Shown piece after piece: positions 45,066 through 52,681 of a DNA stretch of 64,000 bases. The notes below the pieces were generated by a model. It searched no databases. It was not told the DNA's origin and worked only from the letters and a program-made list of their open reading frames with translations. The DNA lies in the NCBI GenBank assembly GCA_016714045.1, contig JADJNY010000001.1, positions 434,001 through 498,000 of the forward strand, written 5' to 3'. Source of the DNA: Planctomycetota bacterium (GTDB lineage Bacteria > Planctomycetota > UBA1135 > GCA-002686595). The translations under genes were made by a program, and so were the position numbers. The first letter of the stretch is position 1; every line of letters starts with the position of its first letter.

Positions 45066-45111
45066 CCCCGTGCAATCCAGGACCGGTCCTCCGGTCCTGG
45101 ATTGTGCGGGG
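45066..45111. terminator. 21-bp hairpin between convergent genes
   Basis: Left arm 45066-45086 and right arm 45091-45111 pair over 21 positions (14 Watson-Crick pairs CAATCCAGGACCGG/CCGGTCCTGGATTG, two G-U type pairs and five outer CCCCG/CGGGG pairs), with loop TCCT. It lies between the converging metalloprotease and kinase genes. No T-run follows, so it is best described as a bidirectional terminator-like hairpin, or possibly a dispersed intergenic repeat. A 12-base palindrome CACACGCGTGTG follows at 45126-45137. Confidence 0.55.
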
Positions 45112-45267
45112 TCCGTGATGCGAAGCACACGCGTGTGTTCCGTTGCGTCCCTCTGCCCTGGGTCGTCCCATCCGGCAAAGGCGTCCCGACCGACGCCACT
45201 TCCCACACCCGTTGGGCTGCGCGCACTCCCCCGCGCCATGGAGCTGCAGGAGCCGCCGCGGGGCAAC

Positions 45268-48093
45268 TCACTCCACGACGCGCGCGGGGCGGACGCCGAT
45301 CGTCGCCTCGCGCGCGCCCAGCACCGCGTGCCCGCGGTGGGCGGAGCGCGAGCTGCTCGCCGCCTCGAGGTAGCTCCCGCCGCGCCCGCAGCGCTCGCGC
45401 CCGCCCTTCCACAGGCGCAACCCGCTCTCCGCCTCCGTGGGGAGCGCGTAGAGCGCGTACTCGTCGCGACACCACTCCCACACGTTTCCCGCCGTGTCGT
45501 GCAGGCCGAGAGGATTCGCGCGGTAGGTCCCGACGGGCGCGTGCACGACGTGCCCGTCGTCGTACTCCGGCCAGTCGTGCACGCCGGGCCAGGGCACGCC
45601 TGCGCGCATCGCCGCCGCGTCCGCGATGTTCGCCGCATCCGCGAGCGAGTCGCGGTCGGGCCCCGTCCACCACGGGGTGCGAGTCCCGGCGCGCGCCGCG
45701 TACTCCCACTGCGCCTCGGTGGGCAGCACGAGCCCGAGCTTCTGCAGCGTCGCGTCCGCCTCGTCCCACGCCATGTGTTCGACGGGATGGCGCAGGTCGA
45801 CCGTGTGCGGACCGTGTCGTTGACCGGCGAGCATCGCGCTCGGGTTCGCGCCCGTGAAGCGCAGCCACTGCCCCTGCGTCATCTCGTACTTCGAGAGGAA
45901 GTACGGCGCGAGCACGACCTCGTCCACGGGCTGCTCGTCGGGACGCGCGAACGGGTCTTCGTCTTCCGGAGACGAGCTCGCGCCCGGCGGCGAACAGCCC
46001 ATGCGCACGCTCCCCGCCGGGAGGAGCACGAGCACGAGCGCCGTCTCCGAGTCGATCGCGAGCCGGCCGTCGGCGCCGCGCTCCGGGACACGGCCCGTGT
46101 TCAGCTCGGCGAACTCCCACAGCCCCGAGTCGGGGTCGGGACCGAGCGGTACGAGCCCCAGCTGCGGAGCGAGCTCGAGGCCCGCGTACCGCGGCGACCG
46201 AGCGGGATCTCGGATCGCCGCGCTCGCGGCGCGCCAAGCCTCGGCGTGGGTCTCGGTCGCGAGCCGTCCGATCCCGACGGCGCGCGCCGCGCGCGCCTCG
46301 ACCTCGGCGACGAGGCCCGTCCCCGCGGCATCGAACCGTGCGAGCTCGGCGAGCAGTTGAACGAGCTCGGCGTGCTCCCAGCGATCGGCCGGTGCCGCGA
46401 AGTCCCACGTGATGCGCTCCGCGGTCGCGCGTTCGAGCTCCACGATCTCGCGTTCGAGCTGCGCGATGCGCTCGTCGAGCCCGCGCAGGTCGCCCCTTCC
46501 GTGCTCGAGCCGCCAGCGCATCGACGCGAGCCGCGTTTGCGCCGCGTCGAGCTCGCCGGCGCGCGCGTGGAGTCCGCGGTCGCGCTCGGCCGCTTCGGCG
46601 CCGTACGGCAGGGCACGGGCGCGGAGCCGCGCGAGCGCGTCCTCGTGCTCGGGCCGGCGGGCGCAGATGACGCGCGCGGCGTCGAGCCACGCTTGCAGCG
46701 CAGGCGCCGTCGTCGGACGCGCGGGCCAGAGACGGTCGGCGGCGGCGCGCAGGTCCTCGAGCTGGCGGAGGTCGGAGAGTCGCTGCACGTCCGCGAGCCG
46801 GGACTGCGCGGTGCGCGCGGACACGGCGATCGCGATGCCCGCGGCGACGAGCAGGCCGGCGGCGACCGCGGCGGTTCCGAACGCGAGTCGATGGCGCGCG
46901 ACGAGCTTCCGCGCGCGGTACCCGAGGCCGTCGCCCTTCACGGCGACCGGCCGACCATCGAGGTGGCGCCGCAGGTCGTCCGCGAGGCGCTCGACGGACG
47001 CGTAGCGGCGCTCCGGTTCCTTGCGCATCGCCGCGAGCACGATCGAGTCGAGGTCGCCGCGCAGCGCGCGGGCGAGCGCGCCCGGCGTCGTTCCGCGCCG
47101 ACGAGCGCGCTCGTCCGCGTTCGCACCCGCCGTCGCCGACGCGCTCGGACGCGTGGGCGTGCGCTCGCAGATCGCGCGTGCGAGCTCCGGCGCGCGGACC
47201 GTCTCGGCCGGATAAGGGCTGATGCCGGTCAGGAGCTCGTGCAGCATCACGCCGAGCGAGTAGACGTCGCTCGCGGTCGAGATCGGCTCGCCGCGGACCT
47301 GTTCGGGGCTCGCGTAGCGCGGCGTGAGGAGCCGCTCGTGCTCCTGCGTGCGGACCTGGAGCGTGTCGTCGTCCTCGAGCAGCTTCGCGATCCCGAAGTC
47401 GAGCAGCTTCGGCCGCCCCGAGCCCTCGACGAGCACGTTCGCGGGCTTGAGGTCGCGGTGCACGACGAGGTTGCGGTGCGCGTACTCGACGGCGCCGCAC
47501 ACCTCGATGAAGAGCGCGAGGCGTTCGCGCACGCCGAGCCGCGCGGCGTCGCACCAGCGGTCGATCGGCGCGCCGAGGACGAGCTCCATGACGAGGTACG
47601 GCCGGCCGTCGCCGAGCGCGCCGCCGTCGATCAGGCGCGCGATGCACGGATGCTCGAGGCGCGAGAGCGTCCGGCGCTCCTGGACGAAACGCGCGAGGAC
47701 GCGCGCGCTGCTCTCGGCGTGCACGAGCTTGACGGCCGCGCGCTGCTCGAAGCCGGACTCGATTCGGCGCGCGCTCCACACGCTGCCCATTCCGCCCGTG
47801 CCGATCTGCTCCTCGAGCAACCAACTCCCGGCCGCGAGCCCCGCGCGCGGCTCGAGGACGGGCTGCGCGGGGAGCTCGCGCGCTGTCGCCGCGAGCGCTT
47901 CGGCCGTCGTCGCCGCGCTGGGGAGCGCGAACGGATCCTCCGGGACCGCGTCGGCGGCGAGGAGCGCCGCGAGCTCGCGTCCGAGCTCCGTGTCGCTCGC
48001 GCGCAACGCCGCGAGCCGCTCCGCGCGCGCGTCGGGCGGGAGCTCGAGCAGCTCGAAGAAGAGCGCTTCGATCCGGGGCCAGGGCGTTGTCAC
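45268..48093 (-). CDS. Ser/Thr protein kinase fused to formylglycine-generating-enzyme-like domain
   Basis: 941 residues with a GTG start at 48093 (SD GGAAGA). The N-terminus resembles the short sensor-less region seen in planctomycete STPKs. Kinase landmarks: glycine loop GTGGMGSVW (98-106), VK lysine 122, HRDLKPAN (212-219), DFG (232-234), TPRYASPEQV. A transmembrane helix at 404-426 follows. A coiled-coil-like region (about 520-570) leads to a C-terminal FGE/SUMF1-like domain (about 680-941): VLLPAGSVRMGCSP, KYEMTQGQWLRFTGAN, LPTEAQWEYAARAGT, GLHDTAGNVWEWCRDEY, RCGRGGSYLEAASSSRSAHR. Predicted to bridge kinase inside and FGE-like domain outside. It is coupled to an ECF sigma gene. Confidence 0.88.
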   Translation of the reverse strand: MTTPWPRIEALFFELLELPPDARAERLAALRASDTELGRELAALLAADAVPEDPFALPSAATTAEALAATARELPAQPVLEPRAGLAAGSWLLEEQIGTGGMGSVWSARRIESGFEQRAAVKLVHAESSARVLARFVQERRTLSRLEHPCIARLIDGGALGDGRPYLVMELVLGAPIDRWCDAARLGVRERLALFIEVCGAVEYAHRNLVVHRDLKPANVLVEGSGRPKLLDFGIAKLLEDDDTLQVRTQEHERLLTPRYASPEQVRGEPISTASDVYSLGVMLHELLTGISPYPAETVRAPELARAICERTPTRPSASATAGANADERARRRGTTPGALARALRGDLDSIVLAAMRKEPERRYASVERLADDLRRHLDGRPVAVKGDGLGYRARKLVARHRLAFGTAAVAAGLLVAAGIAIAVSARTAQSRLADVQRLSDLRQLEDLRAAADRLWPARPTTAPALQAWLDAARVICARRPEHEDALARLRARALPYGAEAAERDRGLHARAGELDAAQTRLASMRWRLEHGRGDLRGLDERIAQLEREIVELERATAERITWDFAAPADRWEHAELVQLLAELARFDAAGTGLVAEVEARAARAVGIGRLATETHAEAWRAASAAIRDPARSPRYAGLELAPQLGLVPLGPDPDSGLWEFAELNTGRVPERGADGRLAIDSETALVLVLLPAGSVRMGCSPPGASSSPEDEDPFARPDEQPVDEVVLAPYFLSKYEMTQGQWLRFTGANPSAMLAGQRHGPHTVDLRHPVEHMAWDEADATLQKLGLVLPTEAQWEYAARAGTRTPWWTGPDRDSLADAANIADAAAMRAGVPWPGVHDWPEYDDGHVVHAPVGTYRANPLGLHDTAGNVWEWCRDEYALYALPTEAESGLRLWKGGRERCGRGGSYLEAASSSRSAHRGHAVLGAREATIGVRPARVVE

Positions 48094-48230
48094 GGCGTTC
48101 TTCCGGGGGGCGGTGTCGTCACGGCGTTCCTCGGAGTCGGAATCGTCACGGCGTTCCTCGGGGGCGGTGTCGTCACTGCGTTCCTCGGAGGCTGTGTCGT
48201 CACTGCGTTCCTCCGGGGCGGTGTCGTCAC
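48090..48230 (-). CDS. Possible 46-residue repeat peptide linking sigma factor and kinase genes
   Basis: Starting at GTG 48230-48228, which overlaps the sigma factor stop (GTGA), the frame reads five near-copies of a nine-residue unit: VTTPPRRNA, VTTQPPRNA, VTTPPPRNA, VTIPTPRNA, then VTTPPPGRTP. It ends at TGA 48092-48090, which overlaps the kinase GTG (GTGA). It has no known homologue that I can name and may simply be a by-product of tandem duplication of the start site. I keep it because both ends overlap their neighbours by exactly four bases. Confidence 0.35.
   Translation of the reverse strand: MTTPPRRNAVTTQPPRNAVTTPPPRNAVTIPTPRNAVTTPPPGRTP
48091..48230 (-). repeat. Six tandem SD-plus-GTG start sites, 27-bp unit
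   Basis: GTG codons of the minus strand begin at 48230, 48203, 48176, 48149, 48122 and 48093: four spacings of 27 bases and one of 29. Before the five inner GTGs lies AGGAAC-GC or GGAAGAACGCC, that is, a Shine-Dalgarno 5-6 bases before the start. The unit consensus (minus strand) is about CCGAGGAACGCMGTGACGA. The last spacing (29) shifts the frame so that upstream starts do not read into the kinase. Looks like duplication of the kinase translation-initiation region. Confidence 0.85.
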
Positions 48231-48814
48231 TGCGTTCCTCCGGCCCCCTCGGTCTCGAGGGCCGCGCGCAGCCACGCGCGGGCGAGGCGCCAGTCGCGCT
48301 CCACGGTGCGCTCGGAGACCTCGAGCACGCGCGCGATCTCTGCGTGTTCGATGCCGGCGAAGAAGCGCAGCTCGACGACGCGCGCCTTGCGCGGGTCGAG
48401 CGCGGCGAGGCGCTCCAACGCGGCGTCGAGCGCGATCCAGTCCGTTTCGGGTTCCGGAACGGGCTCCGCCGCCTCGAGCGCGTCGAGGCCGACCTTGCGC
48501 GCGTTCGCTCCGCGCTTCAGCGCTGCGCGCCGCTGGGCGTGGTCGACGAGGACGCGGCGCATGGCGAGCCCCGCGACGGCGAGGAAGTGAGCACGGTCGT
48601 TCCAGTCGTGGCGCGACTCGCGCGCGAGGTCGAGCCATGCTTCGTGGACGAGTCCGGTCGGCTGGAGCGTGTGGTCCGCGCGTTCGCGCGCCATCTGCCG
48701 CGCCGCTTCGCGCCGCAGCTGTTCGTAGACGGCGGGCAAGAGGCGCTCTGCCGCGGTGCGGTCGCCCGCCCGCCAGTCGGCGAGGAGGCGCGTGACGTCG
48801 GTGCGCGGGTCCAT
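48227..48814 (-). CDS. ECF-type RNA polymerase sigma factor
   Basis: 195 residues from ATG 48814 (MDPRTDVTRLLADWRAGDRT). Region 2 has LLPAVYEQLRREAARQMARE and PTGLVHEAWLDLARESRHDW, the form seen in planctomycete/acidobacterial ECF groups (TIGR02999-like). Region 4 has RLAALDPRKARVVELRFFAG then EVSERTVERDWRLARAWLRA, the DNA-binding helix-turn-helix. It is transcribed with, and its stop overlaps (GTGA), the start-site array of the downstream kinase, so the pair probably forms one regulatory unit. No separate anti-sigma gene is visible next to it. Confidence 0.88.
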   Translation of the reverse strand: MDPRTDVTRLLADWRAGDRTAAERLLPAVYEQLRREAARQMARERADHTLQPTGLVHEAWLDLARESRHDWNDRAHFLAVAGLAMRRVLVDHAQRRAALKRGANARKVGLDALEAAEPVPEPETDWIALDAALERLAALDPRKARVVELRFFAGIEHAEIARVLEVSERTVERDWRLARAWLRAALETEGAGGTQ

Positions 48815-48962
48815 GCGGGGGTGGGCCCCGGACGCGCGCGCGGGCCGGGGAGACGCGTCGATTGTAGCGCTCGCGCCGGCGACCTCGCTTCGCCTCGCCG
48901 TCACGTCGATCGGGGCGCGCGCTCGGAGTACGCGGGGCGCCGCGCTACCCTCTGCGGCCGGA

Positions 48963-50078
48963 ATGAGCGCGCCCGAGAAGCTCACGATCCTGCACGTCGA
49001 CGCCGAGAAGGGCTTCTCGGGCGGCGAGGTGCAGGTCTTCCTCTTGATGGAGGGTTTGCGCGCGCGCGGGCACCGCTCGATCCTCGCGGCGCCGCCGGGG
49101 AGCCAGGCGCTCGAGCGCGCGGTCGCGAGCGGCTTCGACGTCGAGCCCGTGCGCATGTCGTCCGAGCTCGACCTGACGGCCGTGTCGCGCCTCCAGAAAG
49201 CGATCCGCGAGCGCCGCCCCGACCTCGTCCACCTGCACACCGGGCGCGCGACGTGGCTCGGCGGGCTCGCGGCGCGCCTCGCGCACGTCCCCGCGATCAC
49301 GACGCGGCGCATGGACCGGCGCGTGAAGAAGAACTGGCGCACGCGCCTCGTCTACGGGACGCTCGTGCGGCGCGCGGTCGCGATCTCGACGCCGGTGAAG
49401 CAGTGCCTGCTCGACGGCGGCGTCGACCCCGCGAAGGTCGACCTCGTGTTCAGCGCCGTCGATCCCGACGCGCTCCGGCCGAGTTATCCGCGCGAGCTCG
49501 TGCGGGCGAACCTCGCGACGGGGGCGGACGAGCTCGTGCTGCTCGTGCTCGCGACGCTCGTCGAGCGCAAGGGGATCGACGTCCTGCTCGGCGCGCTGGC
49601 GGCGCTGCGCGCGCGCGGGCTCGATCCCGTCCTGTGGATCGCGGGCGACGGTCCGGCGCGCGAGAAGCTCGAGGAGCTCGCGCGCGCGCTCGAGCTCGGC
49701 GAACGCGTGCGCTTCCTCGGCCGCCGCGCGGACGCGCCCGACCTGCTCGGCGCGTGCGACGTGTTCGTGCTGCCCGCGCGCAAGGAAGGCCTCGGCGTCA
49801 GCGCGCTCGAGGCGATGGCCGCGGGGCGCGCCGTCGTCGCGAGCCGGGTCGGCGGGCTCGCCGAGGCCGTGCTGGACGAAGAGAGCGGCCTGCTCGTCCC
49901 GCCCGACGACGTGCGGGCGCTCGCGGACGCGCTCGAGCGCGTGCTGCGCGACGCGGAGCTGCGCGCGCGCCTCGCCGCCGGCGGCCCGCGCCGCGTGGCG
50001 CAGGGTTTCCTCGGGAGCCAGATGGTCGAGGCCTACGAAAAACGGTATCGGAGCGTCCTCGAGGAGTCCCGAGGTTGA
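48963..50078 (+). CDS. Glycosyltransferase family 4
   Basis: 371 residues, GT-B fold. Landmarks: LTILHVDAEKGFSGGEVQVF at the N-terminus, LVHLHTGRATWLGGLAARLA, then VERKGIDVLLGALAAL, GDGPAREKLEELARALEL and PARKEGLGVSALEAMAAGRA with the E-x7-E motif. First gene of a four-gene plus-strand operon; its stop TGA overlaps the TTG of the next gene (TTGA). Divergent from the ECF sigma gene across 148 bases. Predicted to add a sugar to a lipid- or glycan-linked acceptor; substrate unknown. Confidence 0.85.
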   Translation: MSAPEKLTILHVDAEKGFSGGEVQVFLLMEGLRARGHRSILAAPPGSQALERAVASGFDVEPVRMSSELDLTAVSRLQKAIRERRPDLVHLHTGRATWLGGLAARLAHVPAITTRRMDRRVKKNWRTRLVYGTLVRRAVAISTPVKQCLLDGGVDPAKVDLVFSAVDPDALRPSYPRELVRANLATGADELVLLVLATLVERKGIDVLLGALAALRARGLDPVLWIAGDGPAREKLEELARALELGERVRFLGRRADAPDLLGACDVFVLPARKEGLGVSALEAMAAGRAVVASRVGGLAEAVLDEESGLLVPPDDVRALADALERVLRDAELRARLAAGGPRRVAQGFLGSQMVEAYEKRYRSVLEESRG

Positions 50079-51082
50079 CGAGCGAACGCCCGAAGCTGAG
50101 CGCCTGCATCATCGCGATGGACGAGGAAGACCGCATCGCGGACTGCCTCGCCTCGCTCGACTTCTGCGACGAGGTCCTCGTCGTCGACTCGCACTCGAAG
50201 GACGGCACGCGCGAGCTCGCGGCGCGCCTCGGCGCGCGCGTGATCGAGTGCGACTGGCCCGGTCACGTCGCGCAGAAGGAGTTCACGATCCGCGAAGCGC
50301 GCCACGACTGGGTGCTCTGCGTCGACGCGGACGAACGCATCTCGCCCGAGCTCCGCGCCGAGGTCCTCGCGCTGCGCGACGCGGGCTTCCCCGGGAAGGC
50401 GGGGTGGCGCTTCCCGCGCCTCTCGTCGTACCTCGGCCGCTGGATGACGCGCGGCGGCTGGTATCCCGACCGGCAGCTGCGCTTGTTCGATCGCCGCCGC
50501 GGGTACTGGGGCGGGAACAATCCGCACGATCGCGTCGAGCTCGACGGTCCGGTAGGGGAGCTTTCCGGGAACCTGCTCCACCATCCCTATCGGAACTTGG
50601 GCGAACACCTGCGCACGATCGACAAGTACACGACGATCATGGCGGAAGGGCTCCATCGGCGCGGCAAGCGGGCGGGGATCTTCGATCTCACGCTGCGGCC
50701 CTCAGCGCGCTTCTTCCGCTCCTACGTGCTCAAGCTCGGGTTCCTGATGGGCTGGCGCGGGATCGTGCAGGCGTACCTCTCCGCCTACTACGGGCGGCTC
50801 AAGTACGTGAAGCTCTACGCGCTGCAGAACGCGGGCGAGTGCGCCGTGCGTCCGGCGTGGCCGGGCGAGGTGCGCGGCGGTGCCCCAGCGAGCCCGGCGT
50901 CCGGTCGCGCTGCGGCGAACGGGCCCGAGCGCGACGGCGCGAGCGGTCCGCGGGCGAGCGCGGCCTCCCCGAGCGGCGTCGCCGCGAGTTCTCTGTCTTC
51001 GAGCGGCGTCGCCGCGAGCGCCGAGTCCTCGAGCGGCGCGCCGGCGAGCGAAGCGCGCTCCGGCGGGGCGAAGGCGGGCTGA
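50075..51082 (+). CDS. Glycosyltransferase family 2 (WaaE/KdtX-like) with repeat tail
   Basis: 335 residues from TTG 50075-50077, which overlaps the preceding stop (TTGA). A GAGGAG-type ribosome-binding sequence lies 14 bases before. ATG alternatives downstream would cut the first strand (KLSACIIAMDEE). GT-A landmarks: DEVLVVDSHSKDGTRELAAR with the Asp, VLCVDADERISPEL with DxD, and GKAGWRFPRLSSYLGRWMTR. The core resembles LPS core beta-glycosyltransferases. After about residue 267 there is a low-complexity tail with repeated SGVAAS/SSG units (near 50965-51050), which the core family lacks. Confidence 0.82.
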   Translation: MTSERPKLSACIIAMDEEDRIADCLASLDFCDEVLVVDSHSKDGTRELAARLGARVIECDWPGHVAQKEFTIREARHDWVLCVDADERISPELRAEVLALRDAGFPGKAGWRFPRLSSYLGRWMTRGGWYPDRQLRLFDRRRGYWGGNNPHDRVELDGPVGELSGNLLHHPYRNLGEHLRTIDKYTTIMAEGLHRRGKRAGIFDLTLRPSARFFRSYVLKLGFLMGWRGIVQAYLSAYYGRLKYVKLYALQNAGECAVRPAWPGEVRGGAPASPASGRAAANGPERDGASGPRASAASPSGVAASSLSSSGVAASAESSSGAPASEARSGGAKAG

Positions 51083-51088
51083 GGGCGC

Positions 51089-52681
51089 ATGCTCGCGAAG
51101 CTCGCGGCACTGGAGCAGCGTCTGGGCCCGAAGGGGTTCGGCCTCGTCGTCTTCCTCGCGCTGCTCGTCGCGCGCTCGTACCTGCTCGCGGACCCGCCGT
51201 ACTGGGACGCGCTGATGGGCGCCTTCCCGCAGGGCGTCTGGCTCGCCGAGCACGGCTTCGACCTCGCGGGGCTCCTGACGCAGGAGAAGGTCTTCGTCGA
51301 CGGCGGCCCGAACGTCTACCCGTTCAGCCTCTACCCGCTCGCGATCGGCGCGCTGCTCGCCACGGGCGTCGCGCCCGCGACCGTCTTCGTCGTGTTCCAC
51401 GTCGCGAGCCTCGCCTGCGCCGCCGTCGCGGCGGGAGCGCTCTACTCCGTCGCGCGCGCGCGCCTGCCAGCGCCGGCCGGGTTCCTGCTCGCGATCGCGT
51501 TCGTCACGGCGCCCTTGTTCCAGGCGACCGCGTGCCAGATGAGCCTCGACATGCCGCTCGTCGCGTGCACGGCACTGTCGCTCGCTGCGATGGACCAGCG
51601 CCGTTTCGGAGGCGCGTTCGGGTGGGCGCTCGCCGCGCTCCTCGTGAAGTACACGGCGGTGATCCTGATCGGCGCGAACCTCGTCCTCTGCGTCCTGCTC
51701 TGGTGGAAGCCGCGCTGGTGCGGGCTCGCCGCGGAGGCGAGTTCGCCGGAGGAGCGCGCGCGGGCGGCGCGGGGTGCGCTCCTGCACGCCTTGTTGCTCG
51801 GCGTGTTCCTGGTCGAGGTGCTGCTCGTCGCGCGCTACGCGAAGGAGCCCGCGTTCCTCGACCCGTTCGGCGGGTGGAAGCACCTCTTCCTGCGCCGGCT
51901 GTGGACGATCCCCGAGTACGGCCTCGCCGTGCTGCTGTTCCTCGCGGGCCTGCCGCTGCTCGTGAAGCGCATGCTCGGCGGCCACGCGCGGTGGATCCAG
52001 GTGCAGTGCGGCGTGTTCCTCGTCGCGTTCCTCCTCTTCTACGGTCAGTACACGAACACGCTGCCCCGCTACTTCCTGCAGAGCTACCCGGTGCTCTTCC
52101 TGTGGCTCGCGCTGTCGCTCTACGGCAGCGAAGGCGAGTCGCACGTGCGCGCGGGCGTGTTGATGGTCGCGACGGCGTTCCACCTCGTGAATCAGAACGG
52201 GCTCTTCTATCCGTCGCGTCCGAGCGGATGGACCGTCCCGACCGTCGTCGGCGAGATCGCGGGCAACGACGGGTACGTCCTGGAGCGCTCGATGGAGTAC
52301 CGCGACGACCTGCGGTTGAACCAGGACCTCGCGCGCGCGCTCGAGGCGTTCCCGCGCGAGCGCACCGTCGTCGTCGCGAACTGGCCGCTGCTGCAACTCC
52401 TCGCCGTGCCCGAGCTCGGTTACGTCGACCGTCCGTGGCGCACCGCGTCGCCCGACATCCCGCTCTCGTACGACGAGCACGCGGTCTCGTACTGGGACCT
52501 CTATGCGAAGGGCGCGCGGCCGCGAAAGCTAGAGCCCGACGTCGACGTCGTCTGGGCGCTGACGCCGAACACGTTCTCCGGGCCGCAGACGACCTTGAGC
52601 ACCGCGAACGACGAGTTGCTCGTCGAGGTCGCGCGCGGCGCGCACCGCGCATTCCTCGTGCGACGCCGGGGGTGGGAATGA
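51089..52681 (+). CDS. Polytopic membrane glycosyltransferase (GT39/ArnT-like)
   Basis: 530 residues with about ten hydrophobic segments. The first loop ADPPYWDALMGAFPQGVWLA holds the Asp typical of GT-C enzymes that use polyprenyl-phosphate sugars. Internal hydrophobic segments include ATVFVVFHVASLACAAVAAG and YGLAVLLFLAGLPLLV. The C-terminal ~150 residues are soluble, probably extracytoplasmic. It starts six bases after the GT2 gene and overlaps the next gene by four bases. It likely transfers a sugar outside the cytoplasmic membrane onto an unknown acceptor. Confidence 0.7.
   Translation: MLAKLAALEQRLGPKGFGLVVFLALLVARSYLLADPPYWDALMGAFPQGVWLAEHGFDLAGLLTQEKVFVDGGPNVYPFSLYPLAIGALLATGVAPATVFVVFHVASLACAAVAAGALYSVARARLPAPAGFLLAIAFVTAPLFQATACQMSLDMPLVACTALSLAAMDQRRFGGAFGWALAALLVKYTAVILIGANLVLCVLLWWKPRWCGLAAEASSPEERARAARGALLHALLLGVFLVEVLLVARYAKEPAFLDPFGGWKHLFLRRLWTIPEYGLAVLLFLAGLPLLVKRMLGGHARWIQVQCGVFLVAFLLFYGQYTNTLPRYFLQSYPVLFLWLALSLYGSEGESHVRAGVLMVATAFHLVNQNGLFYPSRPSGWTVPTVVGEIAGNDGYVLERSMEYRDDLRLNQDLARALEAFPRERTVVVANWPLLQLLAVPELGYVDRPWRTASPDIPLSYDEHAVSYWDLYAKGARPRKLEPDVDVVWALTPNTFSGPQTTLSTANDELLVEVARGAHRAFLVRRRGWE

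Noticed and set aside
45180..45197. Six-base inverted repeat GGCGTC/GACGCC
   Set aside because: Short, GC-rich and expected by chance in this DNA; the stronger hairpin at 45066-45111 is reported instead.
48091..48230. CRISPR-like spacing of repeats
   Set aside because: Units are directly adjacent with no spacers, and the period coincides with a coding/SD pattern, so it is a tandem repeat and not a CRISPR array.
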